Part shown: piece after piece, positions 1 to 11,804 of the stretch
Layout: each line of letters starts with the position of its first letter
Position numbering within the stretch: position 1 is the first letter of the stretch
Assembly: GCA_902729315.2 (NCBI GenBank)
Contig: LR746269.1
Location: forward strand, 1,250,501-1,314,500
Source: Spirodela intermedia
Lineage: Eukaryota; Streptophyta; Magnoliopsida; Alismatales; Araceae
Direction: 5' to 3'
DNA: 64,000 bases
The notes under the pieces: generated by a model
Seen by the model: only the letters and a program-made list of their open reading frames with translations
What the model was told of the DNA's origin: nothing
Database searches by the model: none
Program-made: the position numbers and the translations under genes

Positions 1-115
1 TGTTGCAATCATCCAGAAGGCTGTCATTTCCCCATATTCCAGGAGAATCTGCGCGATTCTTTTTTTGTGTATATCTCTTTCGTTCTACTAAATTATGTTA
101 TTTCTGATTGAGCAG

Positions 116-3100
116 GATAATCAAATAGAAGCACCCGAAGAAGTTGCTAAAAAGATAAAGTTATTTTTTAGCCATGCGGCTGATACCTGGGATGCAGAGT
201 TTTATGCGAAAGTCAATGATGATATTCATGTTAATTTAGGTAAACTATTTGTTCTAAGCTTTCATTCGTGCTGAACGTATCAAAAGGTATTCCATTGAAA
301 TCAATTGGAAACATTTCTGTAATCAATGTTCTAGTTTGCTACTTTTTCCTTTCTTTCCCGTTCTGTAACAGTTTTTCTTTTTTGATTTATCATTGTATTC
401 CAACCCCTTCTTCTTTGTACAGATTTGCCAATAGAAGTAAGCATGATGAGACACTTGATAGATTAGCATTTATTTTCCCCCAATTCGACTTGTTCACCCA
501 AAAACTAGGAGCGAATTGAAACTTTTTGAAGTCACTTAATAATAAATCAGCTATGTTCAATTGTGGCGAGGTTGAGGTGCGTGATCTTGATTTCCCCAAA
601 AAAACCTGACAATTGGGCCTGATCCACTGATTCTGGTTGGATTGTCTGAAACTTGGCTTGATTAATTTAGATACTGAATCACTCTGTTGTCAACTGATTT
701 TAGACGGACTGACCACAAATCGGACTATCTAGAACAGATCGGTTGACTCCTGCACAATCTGACATGGTCTATTGTTAGGCCTAGCATCATCCCGAGATGC
801 ACTAAGAACATATTTGGGCTATACCATGAAATTTGACTGGCTGCCAACCTGATGCCATCCTGAGTTATGTTGAATGCCTACCGTGCCATAGATAGTCTTG
901 CCCTTGAGGTTTGTTTTCTGTAAGGAAGAAATGCTCTGGCCCAAAAAGTGCCAGAATTGAAAAGGTTTTCGGTGGTGAATTTGTCTCCTGGTTACATTAT
1001 TTGTCCTTGGCCATTTCAATTGAAAACCAGTACATCTTCTATGCGTCCATCTTATTCATCTCGTCCCATAATCCCAACCTGATACTCTCTTCCTCCCTCC
1101 TCTCCCTATAGGTCACCACCCTTAACCTTTCTTCCTATCGTCTCTCTAAGCTTCCTCTATACATTGGGAACATGGACACTCCAGCATCACAATTATTCCA
1201 ACATTGATGATGTGAGCTTAAATGAGGATGATTTCGCCGTGGTAGCTATGATCTCAGCGGTTAGGACCATCAAGGAGCCCCTGTTCTTCCTTCCACTAGA
1301 ACAATAGCCCTGCATCCAGTGCAGCGTTTTTATCAGAGCCTGGTGCAGTTCTTGATGACGAAGCCATGAGCAGCGTCGAGAGCTTATCCTAGATTACATT
1401 GGCGAGTCATGAACAGCCCATGGCCGCCCTGGAGGAAAAGGGTGGTAGTCCCCCATGCTTGACCGTCTTCCACGCATTTGTTTAGCCAGCTCTGACTTCT
1501 CTCCGGTGGATCTGCCAGGATTCATGTGGGGTCGTTTCCCCATGGAATCTCCTTATAATTTTGGAACCTTCATGTGAAATAACCTGTATTATCCAAAACT
1601 TGTGACATTTAGTCTTTTGCGTTTCATTCATGACAATCTGATTTGTCAACTTCTCAGTCGCTGGTTAAGATTTCTTTCTGAAAATAGAGTTGTATACTTT
1701 GCACGCAAAAGGCAAAATTTGATAGTTTTCTATCTTCCTCTCCTTGGTCATATCTCCATCTGTCTTCCTAACAAGATGCTCACCTCCCAGCCTCTCTTTC
1801 CTCCTGGCTGGGAGCCTCTGTCGCTGCCAGCAGTTGAAAAAGGAAGGGCCCCAAGTCGTGGTTAACAGGGTGAATGGAAATGAGGAAAAGGAAGTATTTT
1901 ATTTTTTGCTAAACTTCTTGATCAAAACTTGAGAATAATGGTATTTATCAACATGTAAACAGTGGGGTTGAGATGAATTTTCTGGGTTTTTTCGTTTTTC
2001 TGTGTGTGAGTATGAAGAAGCTATTCACCTATATGTTATCTTGGAAGTTTCTCACTTAATGACCGTCCTCTTTAGTGAGAACTACAGTACAATCATTATC
2101 ATCAGCATTTTATTACCTAATTTATATCTCACCTATGTTGACGAGCACAAATCGCTGCTTTCATTGGTACCTGCATGCTATATATTAGAACTACCAGGAT
2201 TTGTTTTTTAATCTGCCAGAATAAGTGAGTGTTTCTCAACGCGGCATCTTTGATTTCTGTTTCAGATTCTTTGACAACAATGCTTTCACCTCATTTGGAC
2301 CAGCCGCGTGTCTACATTGGATGCATGAAATCAGGCGAAGTTTTCTCTGACTCGTAAGTTCATCGAATCATGTTATATCAGTCAGTTTGCCTTTCGTGAG
2401 CTGGCTGCTCAGCTCTCAAGTTCCATTCATGCGTCCCTTTCATCGGTTTTCACTTGATTTCTTCAGAAAACACAAATGGTACGAACCTGATTGGTGGAAA
2501 TTTGGCGACGGAAAGTCGTGAGTATATTCCCAACTTTCTTTGTAACTCTTTTCCACGGATGGTTTTCATGAAATCCGATTTACCTTCGTCAATTCTTCAT
2601 TTCTTACTATGAATCATCCGTTTTCTTCTGGGCTTCTGCATCACTTGTGGAAATATCTGTCTTACCATTTATGGCATATTTTTATGTGGAAATATCTGTA
2701 ATTAGCGTCTATTTTCTGAATTTCTTATGCATATTATATATGCCTGCTGATTGATTTGCTTCACGCGGCTCTATTTTCTTCTCCATGTTAAAGAAAATTT
2801 GTTGCCCTGTCTGACAGATATTTTCGTCATGCGTCTGGTGAATTTTTTATCTTATCCAGAGCTTTAGCACAGTTTATCTCGATTAACAGGTTAGTTGACT
2901 GTCTGTCTTCATGCTACCATACTGGAATCCCACCCCATGAGAAGCTAGTGGAGCCCTGATTACCCCTTTCTTTACGCAGATCCAACCTGAAGGCATACGC
3001 CCATGATGATATCAGCGTCGGTTCATGGTTGATCGGGCTTGACGTCAAGCATATCAATGAGGGGAAGTTGTGCTGTTCATCTTGGTCCACTGGTACTCTT

Positions 3101-3385
3101 ATTTCTTTTATATATATATATACAGAGTTCGTATTATTTTTGCCTTGGCAGCACAAATGAAATGAAAAGTATTTTAATTTGATGTTAAATCAACATTTTT
3201 GAATGGTTACTTGAATGAAGATGTTTATCACAAACAAATATTACCCAATTTTTTGTAGTTTTATACTCTTTCTATTTATTTAGTCATTTTAGTTATGTGT
3301 CAAGGCATCTGATTAGATTATAAGAACAGAGGCTGATGAGCCTTTTATATCCATTTCAGGAGCCATCTGTGCGACTGTGCTGTGA
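116..3385 (+). CDS. HPGT: Hydroxyproline O-galactosyltransferase (GT31, HPGT-like), 3' part only
   Basis: This is the C-terminal 157 residues of a type II Golgi galactosyltransferase; the 5' exons lie before the window. Exons as read: 116-239, 2266-2353, 2467-2517, 2818-2889, 2980-3092 and 3360-3385 (TGA). All junctions are GT-AG and the frame stays open. Seen: a D-x-D-type metal/UDP-sugar site in the form KVNDD, then the blocks [31 protein letters not shown] and a C-terminal CCSSWSTGAIC. These match the Galactosyl_T family, and the [11 protein letters not shown] and CCSSW blocks fit the HPGT subgroup. Known for the family: HPGTs add the first galactose to hydroxyproline on arabinogalactan proteins. 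The AG-peptide gene at 29935 encodes a possible substrate class, but that link is incidental. It could be another GT31 clade member; family assignment is firm, subgroup is likely. Confidence 0.88.
1164..1577 (+). pseudogene. Possible decayed coding fragment inside the HPGT intron, origin unknown
   Basis: Inside the 2-kb intron (240-2265) two stretches look coding-like. Segment A, 1164-1307, is open for 47 codons and reads acidic and then hydrophobic (NIDDVSLNEDDFAVVAMISA) before a TAG. Segment B, 1455-1577, reads 40 residues from an ATG to a TGA and contains SSDFSPVDLPGFMWGRFPME. Between them the sequence carries a further TAG and needs a frame change. The composition is less AT-rich than the rest of the intron. 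The acidic and aromatic tail resembles plant transcription-factor activation regions in style, but I recognise no family. It may be a truncated retrocopy, or chance. Confidence 0.25.
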
Positions 3386-4267
<882 letters not shown>

Positions 4268-5233
4268 TCAGGAGCTGTCCTGGCCATCGGAATTGAAGAA
4301 CTCGTCAATGTCCGCGAGATCTCCGAATTCCTCCTCCACCTGCCACGTGGAATCCACTGTCAGCTGAAGGGGCTCCTCCGCCTCCACGGCGACGCTCTCG
4401 TAGTCGTCCATCTCCGCGAAGGGAAACCCCGGCGGAGGCGGTGCCGCCGGCGAGAAGTCCATCGGCGGCGGATCGTTCAACGGCAGCAGCAGCGCCTCCA
4501 AGTCCTTGCTCAACCCAATCTCCAGATCCTCGAAAATCGGGTTGCGCGGCCTGCCCACCACCTCCTCCTCCTCCTCCGCCGCCTTGGTTCTCTTCGTCGC
4601 CGGGGACTCTCGGTCCCTTGGGAGGTTCCTCTTCTTCTGCTCCTCCTCACCCTTGGAGGCATACCAGAGCACTGACTTTGGAGATGAGGAGGCATCGACG
4701 AGGGGCTCCTCGCCGGAGTTGGGGAGGTTGCAGAGGGCGTCGGCGCCGCGGAGCTTCACAGCGGCGCGGTCGTAGGCCATGGCGGCTGCCTCCGCCGTGT
4801 CGAATGTGCCCAACCAGATGCGCGTCTTCGTCGACGGATCGCGAATCTCGGCGGCCCACTTCCCCCACGGCCGCTGCCGGACCCCTCGGTACCTCTTCGG
4901 CGGCGCTGCCGGCTTCTCGGCCTCGCAGAGCTTGGCCTTACCGCCGGCGAAGGCGGTGGTGGTGGCTCTCAGGGAGACTTGGGAGACTTCCTCCACGGTA
5001 ATCTCTTGGACGTATCGCTTAACGCGGCGGCAGCGATGGGAGGGGAAGAATTCGTCTTCCTCGTCGGAAGAGGAGTCGGTGGCGTCGCCGTCGACGACGG
5101 AGATTCGGAGGAGGCGGGGAAGGAAGGTGGCCCCATTGGAGGAGGGCTTGAAGGTCTTTTTCACTTGCCTACTGATCTCTGTGAACTTGAACCCCGGCGC
5201 CGGAAAGAAAGAAGAAGACCCTTCGTTCGCCAT
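4268..5233 (-). CDS. CRF: Cytokinin response factor (AP2/ERF group VI)
   Basis: This intronless gene encodes 321 residues. Seen: an N-terminal CRF domain (about 16-80) with [27 protein letters not shown] and a basic stretch; an AP2/ERF DNA-binding domain at about 114-171 starting [18 protein letters not shown] and containing [19 protein letters not shown]; and the short motif SPKSVL at 184-189, the position of the conserved SP-x-SVL motif of CRFs. The C-terminal half is acidic with Pro runs, as in an activation domain. ERF-type residues (Ala and Asp in WAAEIRD) point to GCC-box recognition. Known: CRFs are nuclear regulators, partly cytokinin-induced, acting in embryo, leaf and stress programmes. 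The start is the first ATG of the frame and is followed directly by conserved sequence. GC content is high compared with the flanks. No break is seen. Confidence 0.95.
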   Translation of the reverse strand: MANEGSSSFFPAPGFKFTEISRQVKKTFKPSSNGATFLPRLLRISVVDGDATDSSSDEEDEFFPSHRCRRVKRYVQEITVEEVSQVSLRATTTAFAGGKAKLCEAEKPAAPPKRYRGVRQRPWGKWAAEIRDPSTKTRIWLGTFDTAEAAAMAYDRAAVKLRGADALCNLPNSGEEPLVDASSSPKSVLWYASKGEEEQKKRNLPRDRESPATKRTKAAEEEEEVVGRPRNPIFEDLEIGLSKDLEALLLPLNDPPPMDFSPAAPPPPGFPFAEMDDYESVAVEAEEPLQLTVDSTWQVEEEFGDLADIDEFFNSDGQDSS

Positions 5234-5599
5234 CGCCGATATGCTGCTTAAATGCCCTCGTCTGATCGTCAGCTCGCCGAGAACATCGCTACCTGGAAGG
5301 AGGAGACAAAAAAAGCTCTGTTATGAATCAATCCGCCATGAAATATAATGACAGAGGAGAGACGATAAAGAGATGGGATCCTTGGGAAGAACAGGGCTTG
5401 CTTTGGTGATAATGAGGAGATCAAATTTGGCAGAGGTCCCCGAGAGGCTGGATCACCTGGGTGGTGAATTGCAGACACTGCCGGGCAAACGCCGGCGGCA
5501 GCGGCGGCGGTCGCAGGGCTGAGCGAGCATCTCCCTCTGCCCTGCTCCGCATTGGCGGAACCCTTCAAAAGGCAAGAAAGATAAACGAAGCTATCGAAG

Positions 5600-5601
<2 letters not shown>

Positions 5602-5639
<38 letters not shown>

Positions 5640-5736
5640 GCAGTAGTAGTAGTAGTAGATCGCAGCGGAGAAGAGGCAACTGCGAAGGATGCTGAACTGT
5701 CTCGTTTTAACGATGCGAGCCGCCGAATACGGGTAA

Positions 5737-5786
<50 letters not shown>
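5602..5786. repeat. GA and CT microsatellites upstream of CRF
   Basis: A (GA)n run at 5602-5640, followed by an (AGT)n run at about 5642-5659, and a (CT)n run at about 5739-5786. They lie 370-550 bp upstream of the CRF start, so they fall in its leader or core promoter. GA repeats can be bound by plant BASIC PENTACYSTEINE proteins; a role here is inference. Confidence 0.85.
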
Positions 5787-7130
5787 CTCCTACTGTTTCT
5801 GAATTTGGTTATTTCCTATTCTGCCGCCCAGTGCTTGCGCTCAGCCGGAGGAGAGTAGTTCCCATTGGGGGGTGCCGCTCCATCTTCCTTTTTACCGCCG
5901 GATTTTTGAAATCGGCGGCGGAGAAGGCGATCCCGCCGGCCAGCTCACCTCCGAAACGGCTGACCCAGCCGCCTCCCAGATCCTAGACACTCGGATTCTC
6001 AGGATTCTGATTTACTCTCTAATTTTATTTCCAAAATGGCTCTAATTCCTTATTTATTCGTCACATTAATCTCTCTCCGCCGCACCCCTCAAAACTGCCA
6101 CGTGCCTGTCTCCACGCATGCCACGTGGCAATCACAGAGCTAACTCTTATAGTCCAAGCCCAGTTTAATATTTTTTTGTATAACTAATTCGAAAAATGGT
6201 ACCAAAAGTATAAAAAAATTCACCGAATGATCTAATATTAGAAGTTAATATCATTATTTTCGGGTGCCCATAATCAGTAATTATATTCCTAATAAATTAT
6301 TTAATTTTCCCACGTCTCATTTAATTTAAAAAATATAGATTAACTGATTTAAAAAATGATTTTCATTATTTTCATCGCGTGTATATCAGCTAAAACAGAT
6401 ATACCTTCGGACGCCCGTAATTAGTAAAACCTGTTCCTGATTCCCCCGTTTCATTCGATCTCTGGAAGAAGAAAAGAAGGTTCTTAGAACGATTCGCGCG
6501 AGAATCAGCCGTGAGCAAATCAACGAGAGCAAGATCTCCTCCTCATCTCAGTCTCTCTCGATGTGCGCTCGTCAACGATGGCTAGTTCTGAGTGGAGAGA
6601 GGATCGGCGTACCTGTGGAAGAACCGCCCCCCCCGTCGAGCGTCTCTTGGTCTCACCGGCGCCGATCGCCACGTCGGACAGGAGGAGAGAAGAAGAAGAA
6701 GAAGAAGAAGAAGAAGGGAAGGGGAGGAAATAGAGATCGCCGGTGAGTCTCGCCGGTGCCGGTCGCCGGCGACTGCGAGCCGGGGATGCATTTAAATAGC
6801 GCGACCGGGGGAAGGGAACGGGAAGCGGGGAAGATTCTACCTTCCTCGTTTATCTCGGAAGCCGTTTAAAGAGAGTAGCAAGCGTTACTGGGCCCGGGCA
6901 CCAGGCCCAACTGGACTTGTTGATGTCGAGGGTGTTATATTGGGCTGGAATTTAATGGGCCTGGTTCCGCTACGGAACAAAGTAGTTTCGGCCGGTCGAG
7001 GCGATTTCTGATCGAGGCAACTGGGCTCGGGATGCTACTTTCGGGCTTTAAGTCGGCCCAATAATAAATATCGAGGGAACCCGCCTCAGGAGGAGTAACC
7101 CTACGGCCTGTTCATTTTCATTGGCAGAGA
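5787..7130. other. CRF upstream region and spacer
   Basis: This is AT-rich DNA with two G-boxes near 6100-6129, a GAA run at about 6692-6716 and several TGGGC/GGCCC words at 6890-7060. The TGGGC words resemble site II promoter elements, and a TTTAAATAG TATA-like word lies at about 6791. It could hold the promoter of a non-coding or lost transcript. I find no convincing protein; the frame at 6561-6746 is a basic low-complexity run. Confidence 0.5.
6099..6129. promoter_or_regulatory. Pair of G-boxes upstream of CRF
   Basis: CACGTG occurs at 6099-6104 and again in the perfect palindrome GCCACGTGGC at 6120-6129, about 22 bp apart. They are 870-900 bp upstream of the CRF ATG. G-boxes of this form are targets of bZIP and bHLH factors, including ABA-response factors. 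Regulation of CRF through them is inference. Confidence 0.5.
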
Positions 7131-7507
7131 TGAGAGACGTGAGATATACATAGAGAGAAGAGAGAAAGAGAGAGAGAGTGATGAGACTCTCAAAGACTAG
7201 ACAAAATGTGATAGAATGGCCGAAGAGAAAGGGGTATAGGATAGAAACTGTAGGGAACCCACAGGAACCCTAGCACTGTTAGGACTTTCAAGAGGTCTTC
7301 GTCTCTTTGTCTCAACTTCTTTTCTTCTATGATGCCCATCTCCTCATGGCCAAGGTATTTATAATCTTATGAAGGCAGGCAAGTTACCACCTTACCCTTC
7401 TTTCTTTCTCAAGCTAAGCAATGGTCTGACCCTTTTGGACCATAGGTTGACCCTTTTGGGCTGATCTTTTTTGCCTTGTAAAGTACATAAGAAGTGTTGT
7501 TGTATCA
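7131..7507 (-). repeat. 3' LTR of the gypsy remnant
   Basis: It shares long colinear stretches with 15363-15765: AATGTGATAGAATG near 7207 and 15458, GGCAAGTTACCACCTT near 7377 and 15635, and the terminus GTATCA at 7502-7507 and 15760-15765. It runs TG...CA. On the minus strand it begins TGATACAACAAC directly after the polypurine tract. By eye the copies differ at roughly one base in five with several indels, so insertion was long ago. Confidence 0.75.
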
Positions 7508-7519
7508 ATATGCTCCCCT

Positions 7520-9785
7520 CTATTGAATATTTTGTCCTCAAGGTAAAACTCAGGAAATGATTTTTGAATGTTGTTGATTGATTCTTGTAGAAGTTTAGAT
7601 TTAGTCAGTTGATCCCATTGAATTAAAACTTCTTGTCAAGAAACCATGGAATAAATGAGTATCTAGCATCTCCTTACTGCACATTGTCATATGAAAATGT
7701 TGTAGATATCCCCACAATAAAAGTCAATTATAATCACACATCCAAGGTCCATGTGAAATAAAACACAGAGAAAATAGAGTGAAGTGAATATGGTACAGTA
7801 AATTTGAGAAGATAAACTATAACTCCAAAGAGCATCGTATTTTAGAGTCAACTACTTATTTTATTTCTTTGTTAAATATTTCATCTTGTATTTTGAATTG
7901 TCCATTGAGAAATTGTGCATGCTTTATGAGTTGGTTGACTTTAGTTTTTAGTTGATTCTAAGTTACATGGATGTGATATTTGAATTGGTCAAAGATTTAG
8001 TCTTAAGATTTTAATTATTTTTCCATGATTGTGATAAAGGTTGACAATGATCTATAATGTAATATGGTTGGAGGATCATTCTAAAGACTAAAAAAAAGGT
8101 ATCATTATATAGTTGTGGTATGATGTATTGTGGTTGTATTTTATCAAATAAACTTAAATATGCCAAAATTTAAGATTTTTAAAGATGTTATATTTGAGAT
8201 AATTTTGTATGCACCAATATGGTACTTTGGTTTGTCTGTCAACTTGTGGACGATGCATTGTGTTGCACTTAAGTTGTGTGTTTTGATGTTTGAAGAATTT
8301 AGACCACATAAAGTTAATAAAGATGAGGTATGATATAAGACTATGGATTTAAGAATATTATAGAATTAAATAATTTTCTACGTAAATTGTTAGATTCTCA
8401 AAGTTGTTGTAAATAGATGGTTTAATAGAACAAAATGTTCATATTCACCTAGATAATAACCTTGACTAAGATAAAATTATAATCTACAAACATGAAGACT
8501 TTCAATGAAATTCATAAAAACTTTTTCACAAACCTTTTTTAGAATTTTGAGAGGTTGAGGTTATCTAGCTGACAATAAAGAATAAGATATTTTTGTCGCA
8601 TTAAACATTTGTTCACATATCTCTCAATCTTTTATTTCATTCTAATCTAATGAACCCATTGTGATGTCTTTTTGTATGTATCAATGAATTTAACATGACC
8701 TTATGTTACTTATTACAGAGCGTCATTAGTAAGGTATCAACTATGAGAAATTGTGAAGAATAATTACACACATTTTTTTATTCAAGATTAATTCATCAAC
8801 AAGAATTTACAAGAATAGACTAGTATTCAAGATAATATATTTTTAACCTTTTTAACACTATTTCTTTTTACTTGATCTCAAAATCATAACTCATTTGTTT
8901 CAAACTCATTTTAAATATTACGGAGTACCTAATTTTTCTCTATAAATAATGTATGACCCTTCTAGTCAATACAAATATAAATTTCCCACCAAAAAGATAG
9001 TTCTACAATTTAAGTGCCGATAGCATAATGGTCATGAACTCACATTTATTAGTAAATTTCAATTCATTCTTCTCCAAAGCACATGACTTAAGTAAGCAAT
9101 CAAAACCTCTTCTTGCATATGAATTACTCTTAATCCTTGACCCATACTATCCATCTCTAGAACAAAAGGGGTAGATGTGTAAACCATATTTAAAATCCTC
9201 AAAATACATGTAAATTTGTGAAGATAAGACATTTTAACATGATGTCAATTTTTCTTGACCTATTAACATGTCAATTGCCAATATTCAATGGCCAAAATAT
9301 TCTAGATATTTTTATGTAAATATATTCACTTCTAAGTGATGTGGAATTAATTTAAGCAATATGAGAAGATAAATTGTAAGTGATGATATTGTTATCATTC
9401 ATCCTTGTTATATATTAGTATATTGTCAACAAAGGTGATAAACCTTTTAATATAAGGTTGAAATATATCATTCATCAAGATAATATATTTTTAACCTTTT
9501 AATATGAGACATTTTCGAGATTGAATATTATTACCACAAATAAATTCATAATAGTCATCATACTAAATGACTTTTGAAAGTTATATCGATGTATTCTTTT
9601 TTCATCTAAATTTGATATAATTTTAACTTAAGATCTAACTTTGTAAAAGTGATCATTTCGTACCACTCATTTAATAATTTTTTACCATCATTATAGAGAA
9701 CATACTATAAATTGTGGCCTTATTAGAAACTCTATAATTCATATAAAATTTTTAGATATTGTCCATCTTTTTTATCACAAGGCAT
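7520..9785 (-). pseudogene. Degenerate gypsy pol: reverse transcriptase, integrase, C-terminal tail
   Basis: Read on the minus strand, several family motifs survive between stops and frameshifts. Reverse transcriptase: a KKDG block at about 9765-9780, FTKLDLKL at about 9625-9655, and MNDIFQPYIKRF followed by FVDNILIYNKDE (the YVDD-box region) at 9400-9475. Integrase: the HRPQVDRQTK block, equivalent to the conserved YHPQTDGQTE, at about 8230-8262. C-terminal tail: FPEFYLEDK at about 7530-7556, typical of plant gypsy elements of the chromovirus branch. The order RT, then integrase, then tail identifies Ty3/gypsy and not copia. Nothing is intact. Confidence 0.8.
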
Positions 9786-11482
9786 GGAGTTGAAAATAGA
9801 GTCATTTGAGGGTGAATGATTTTAGCTCAACACATGTCTTGAACAAGACACAATCTCATTATTTAAGATATTTAAACATCTATAAAGGATATTATTAATA
9901 GGTTATATATTACTATTAATCTAATGTCATGATTGATGCTTTTTTGGAAGGCAAGTCTTATATTGAGACAATAATTGTTGAAAATTTGACTTCGAATTAC
10001 CTTTTCTAACTAAAGAAAATTTACTTTATAATTTTAAAACTTTGTGATAATTGAATTTAAAGATGCCTTTGACTTATTAAAACAAAAAAATTGTGTTATA
10101 GGCAAATGGGTATCTCACCTAGTGCTAAAGACTTGAGAAGGTTGGCTTCAACTTGACTAAATTACTTGTTTTAATAAAAATATATTTTTTAAGATTGACA
10201 CTTACATTGATTTTGTAACTAATGGTTCATAATTTTTGCTCTTTTTTCTTTTTTCATATTCAAAATTTTATTAATCTGTTTTTAAAAAATAAAATAAAAT
10301 ACAAGCCACATGGTCAACATTTGATTATGTTGATAAATGATATCATGAAATATGTGGAGGTTATAGTGTGAAGAACGAGTCAAGTAGTTGTCTTTCTAGT
10401 TCTAATAAATAGATCTTACATTTTACTTCCAATACCTCATTTGATGAGGATGATGTGTCTAACTACTTCACATAATAAATAATTAGTGATTTTTATGTTA
10501 ATTATAAGAAAATATTTCAATATCTTAAATGTTCAATTTAATGACAATTTCATAATGAGAAGTGTAAAATAAGTAAAGTCACCACTAATATTTTCTACCT
10601 CTTATTTATAAGATAATTTTTTTCTTTCTTAATTTGAAGGGTAAGAAATTATATACCATCAATAAACCTTAGATCAGAAATATAATCTTATGACACTTTT
10701 TATACACTCCATGACCTTGCACTACTTATGAGGCTTTTCACTATGAGATTCAATAAATTCAATTCATCTACTAACTCACCACATAAAAATTTTGGTTGTC
10801 TCATAATCAATCTAAAATTATGACATTATACCCTTAAAATGGAGCCTTTTAATTTCATGATACATGATATTAATAGTCCTACTATAGAATTGAATAATAC
10901 TTTTGTCATTCTCAAAGACTTTTCCTCAATTTATTCACTTATCTAAATTAGATGTCATCGATTATCAGTAATACACTCACTAATATCATAATGTTCTTTG
11001 TGTATCAATAAAATATAAAAATCATTTTTACAATAAATTCAAAATAATTGATTTATACTAAAGAGGTAGACTTACCATTGTAGTGAAAACATAAACAAAA
11101 CTATTTTCCTTTTTATAGTAGATCAATTTCTATGAATTATGATTTTCTAATTCTTATATGAGTACTTATGTTGTCATGTCCTAATATCTCATGACTTTGC
11201 TAAAAATATTTTAACAATATGATTAAGTCTTCCATCATCTTTACCTTATGTGGAGCTTTGGAATGCTTGAGGTTATATTTTTTATTCTTATGGTGATTTG
11301 AATTATAAGTCACCCACATTATAAAGTTTATCTTTAACTAGTTTAAAAAAATCATTACTTTTCAACATCTTCTAGGTTTATTAATATTTGGCTAGGATTG
11401 AATTTCTTAAGTTAGTCTTTTGATATAGTTTGAGATCCTTTTCAACGATATTGTGAGAACCACAAAAATTAATAGTACTTTG
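9786..11482 (-). other. AT-rich interior, probably decayed gypsy protease/gag region
   Basis: By position this stretch should hold the gypsy protease and gag. I could not recognise conserved blocks in it. It is AT-rich and dense in stops on both strands. No other gene is visible. Confidence 0.35.
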
Positions 11483-11790
11483 TGTCAAGAGATGCACAAC
11501 CTTAAATCTTGACACCTCAACCTCTTTCCCTCTGTACAATCTAAGAAGAAATAAACACAAATAAAATAAAAGATGATAAAGAACTTCAATTCAATTCAAG
11601 AGCTTCAAGATTAAATGGGGTCAATACTTATATAGACTCATTAGTGAGAGATAGAGAAAGAGAATTAATTTAATTCAAACTAGACTGATTCAATTTACAT
11701 TAATATTATGAAAGAAATAAATATATAGAAATAACACAATATTAATGAAAGCATAGTGAAAAAATTAAGAAAATAAAGCTCATTTCAACA
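11483..11790 (-). repeat. 3' LTR of the copia remnant
   Basis: It runs from TGTCAAGAGATGCACAACC (plus strand) to CATTTCAACA, i.e. TGTTGAAATG...CTTGACA on the element strand, and directly abuts the polypurine tract. It is 308 bp long and AT-rich. Its U5 end resembles that of the right gypsy-type LTR over about 20 bp, but the remainder does not align with it. Confidence 0.65.
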
Positions 11791-11804
11791 CTCCCCCTCA
11801 ACTT

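Noticed and set aside
4441-5348. Plus-strand frames of 186 and 189 codons opposite the CRF gene
   Set aside because: They are antisense shadows of a GC-rich gene; the minus strand carries the clear AP2/ERF and CRF domains.
6561-6795. Short Arg/Lys-rich frames near 6.6-6.8 kb
   Set aside because: Composition comes from a GAA trinucleotide run; no start context, splice pattern or family match.
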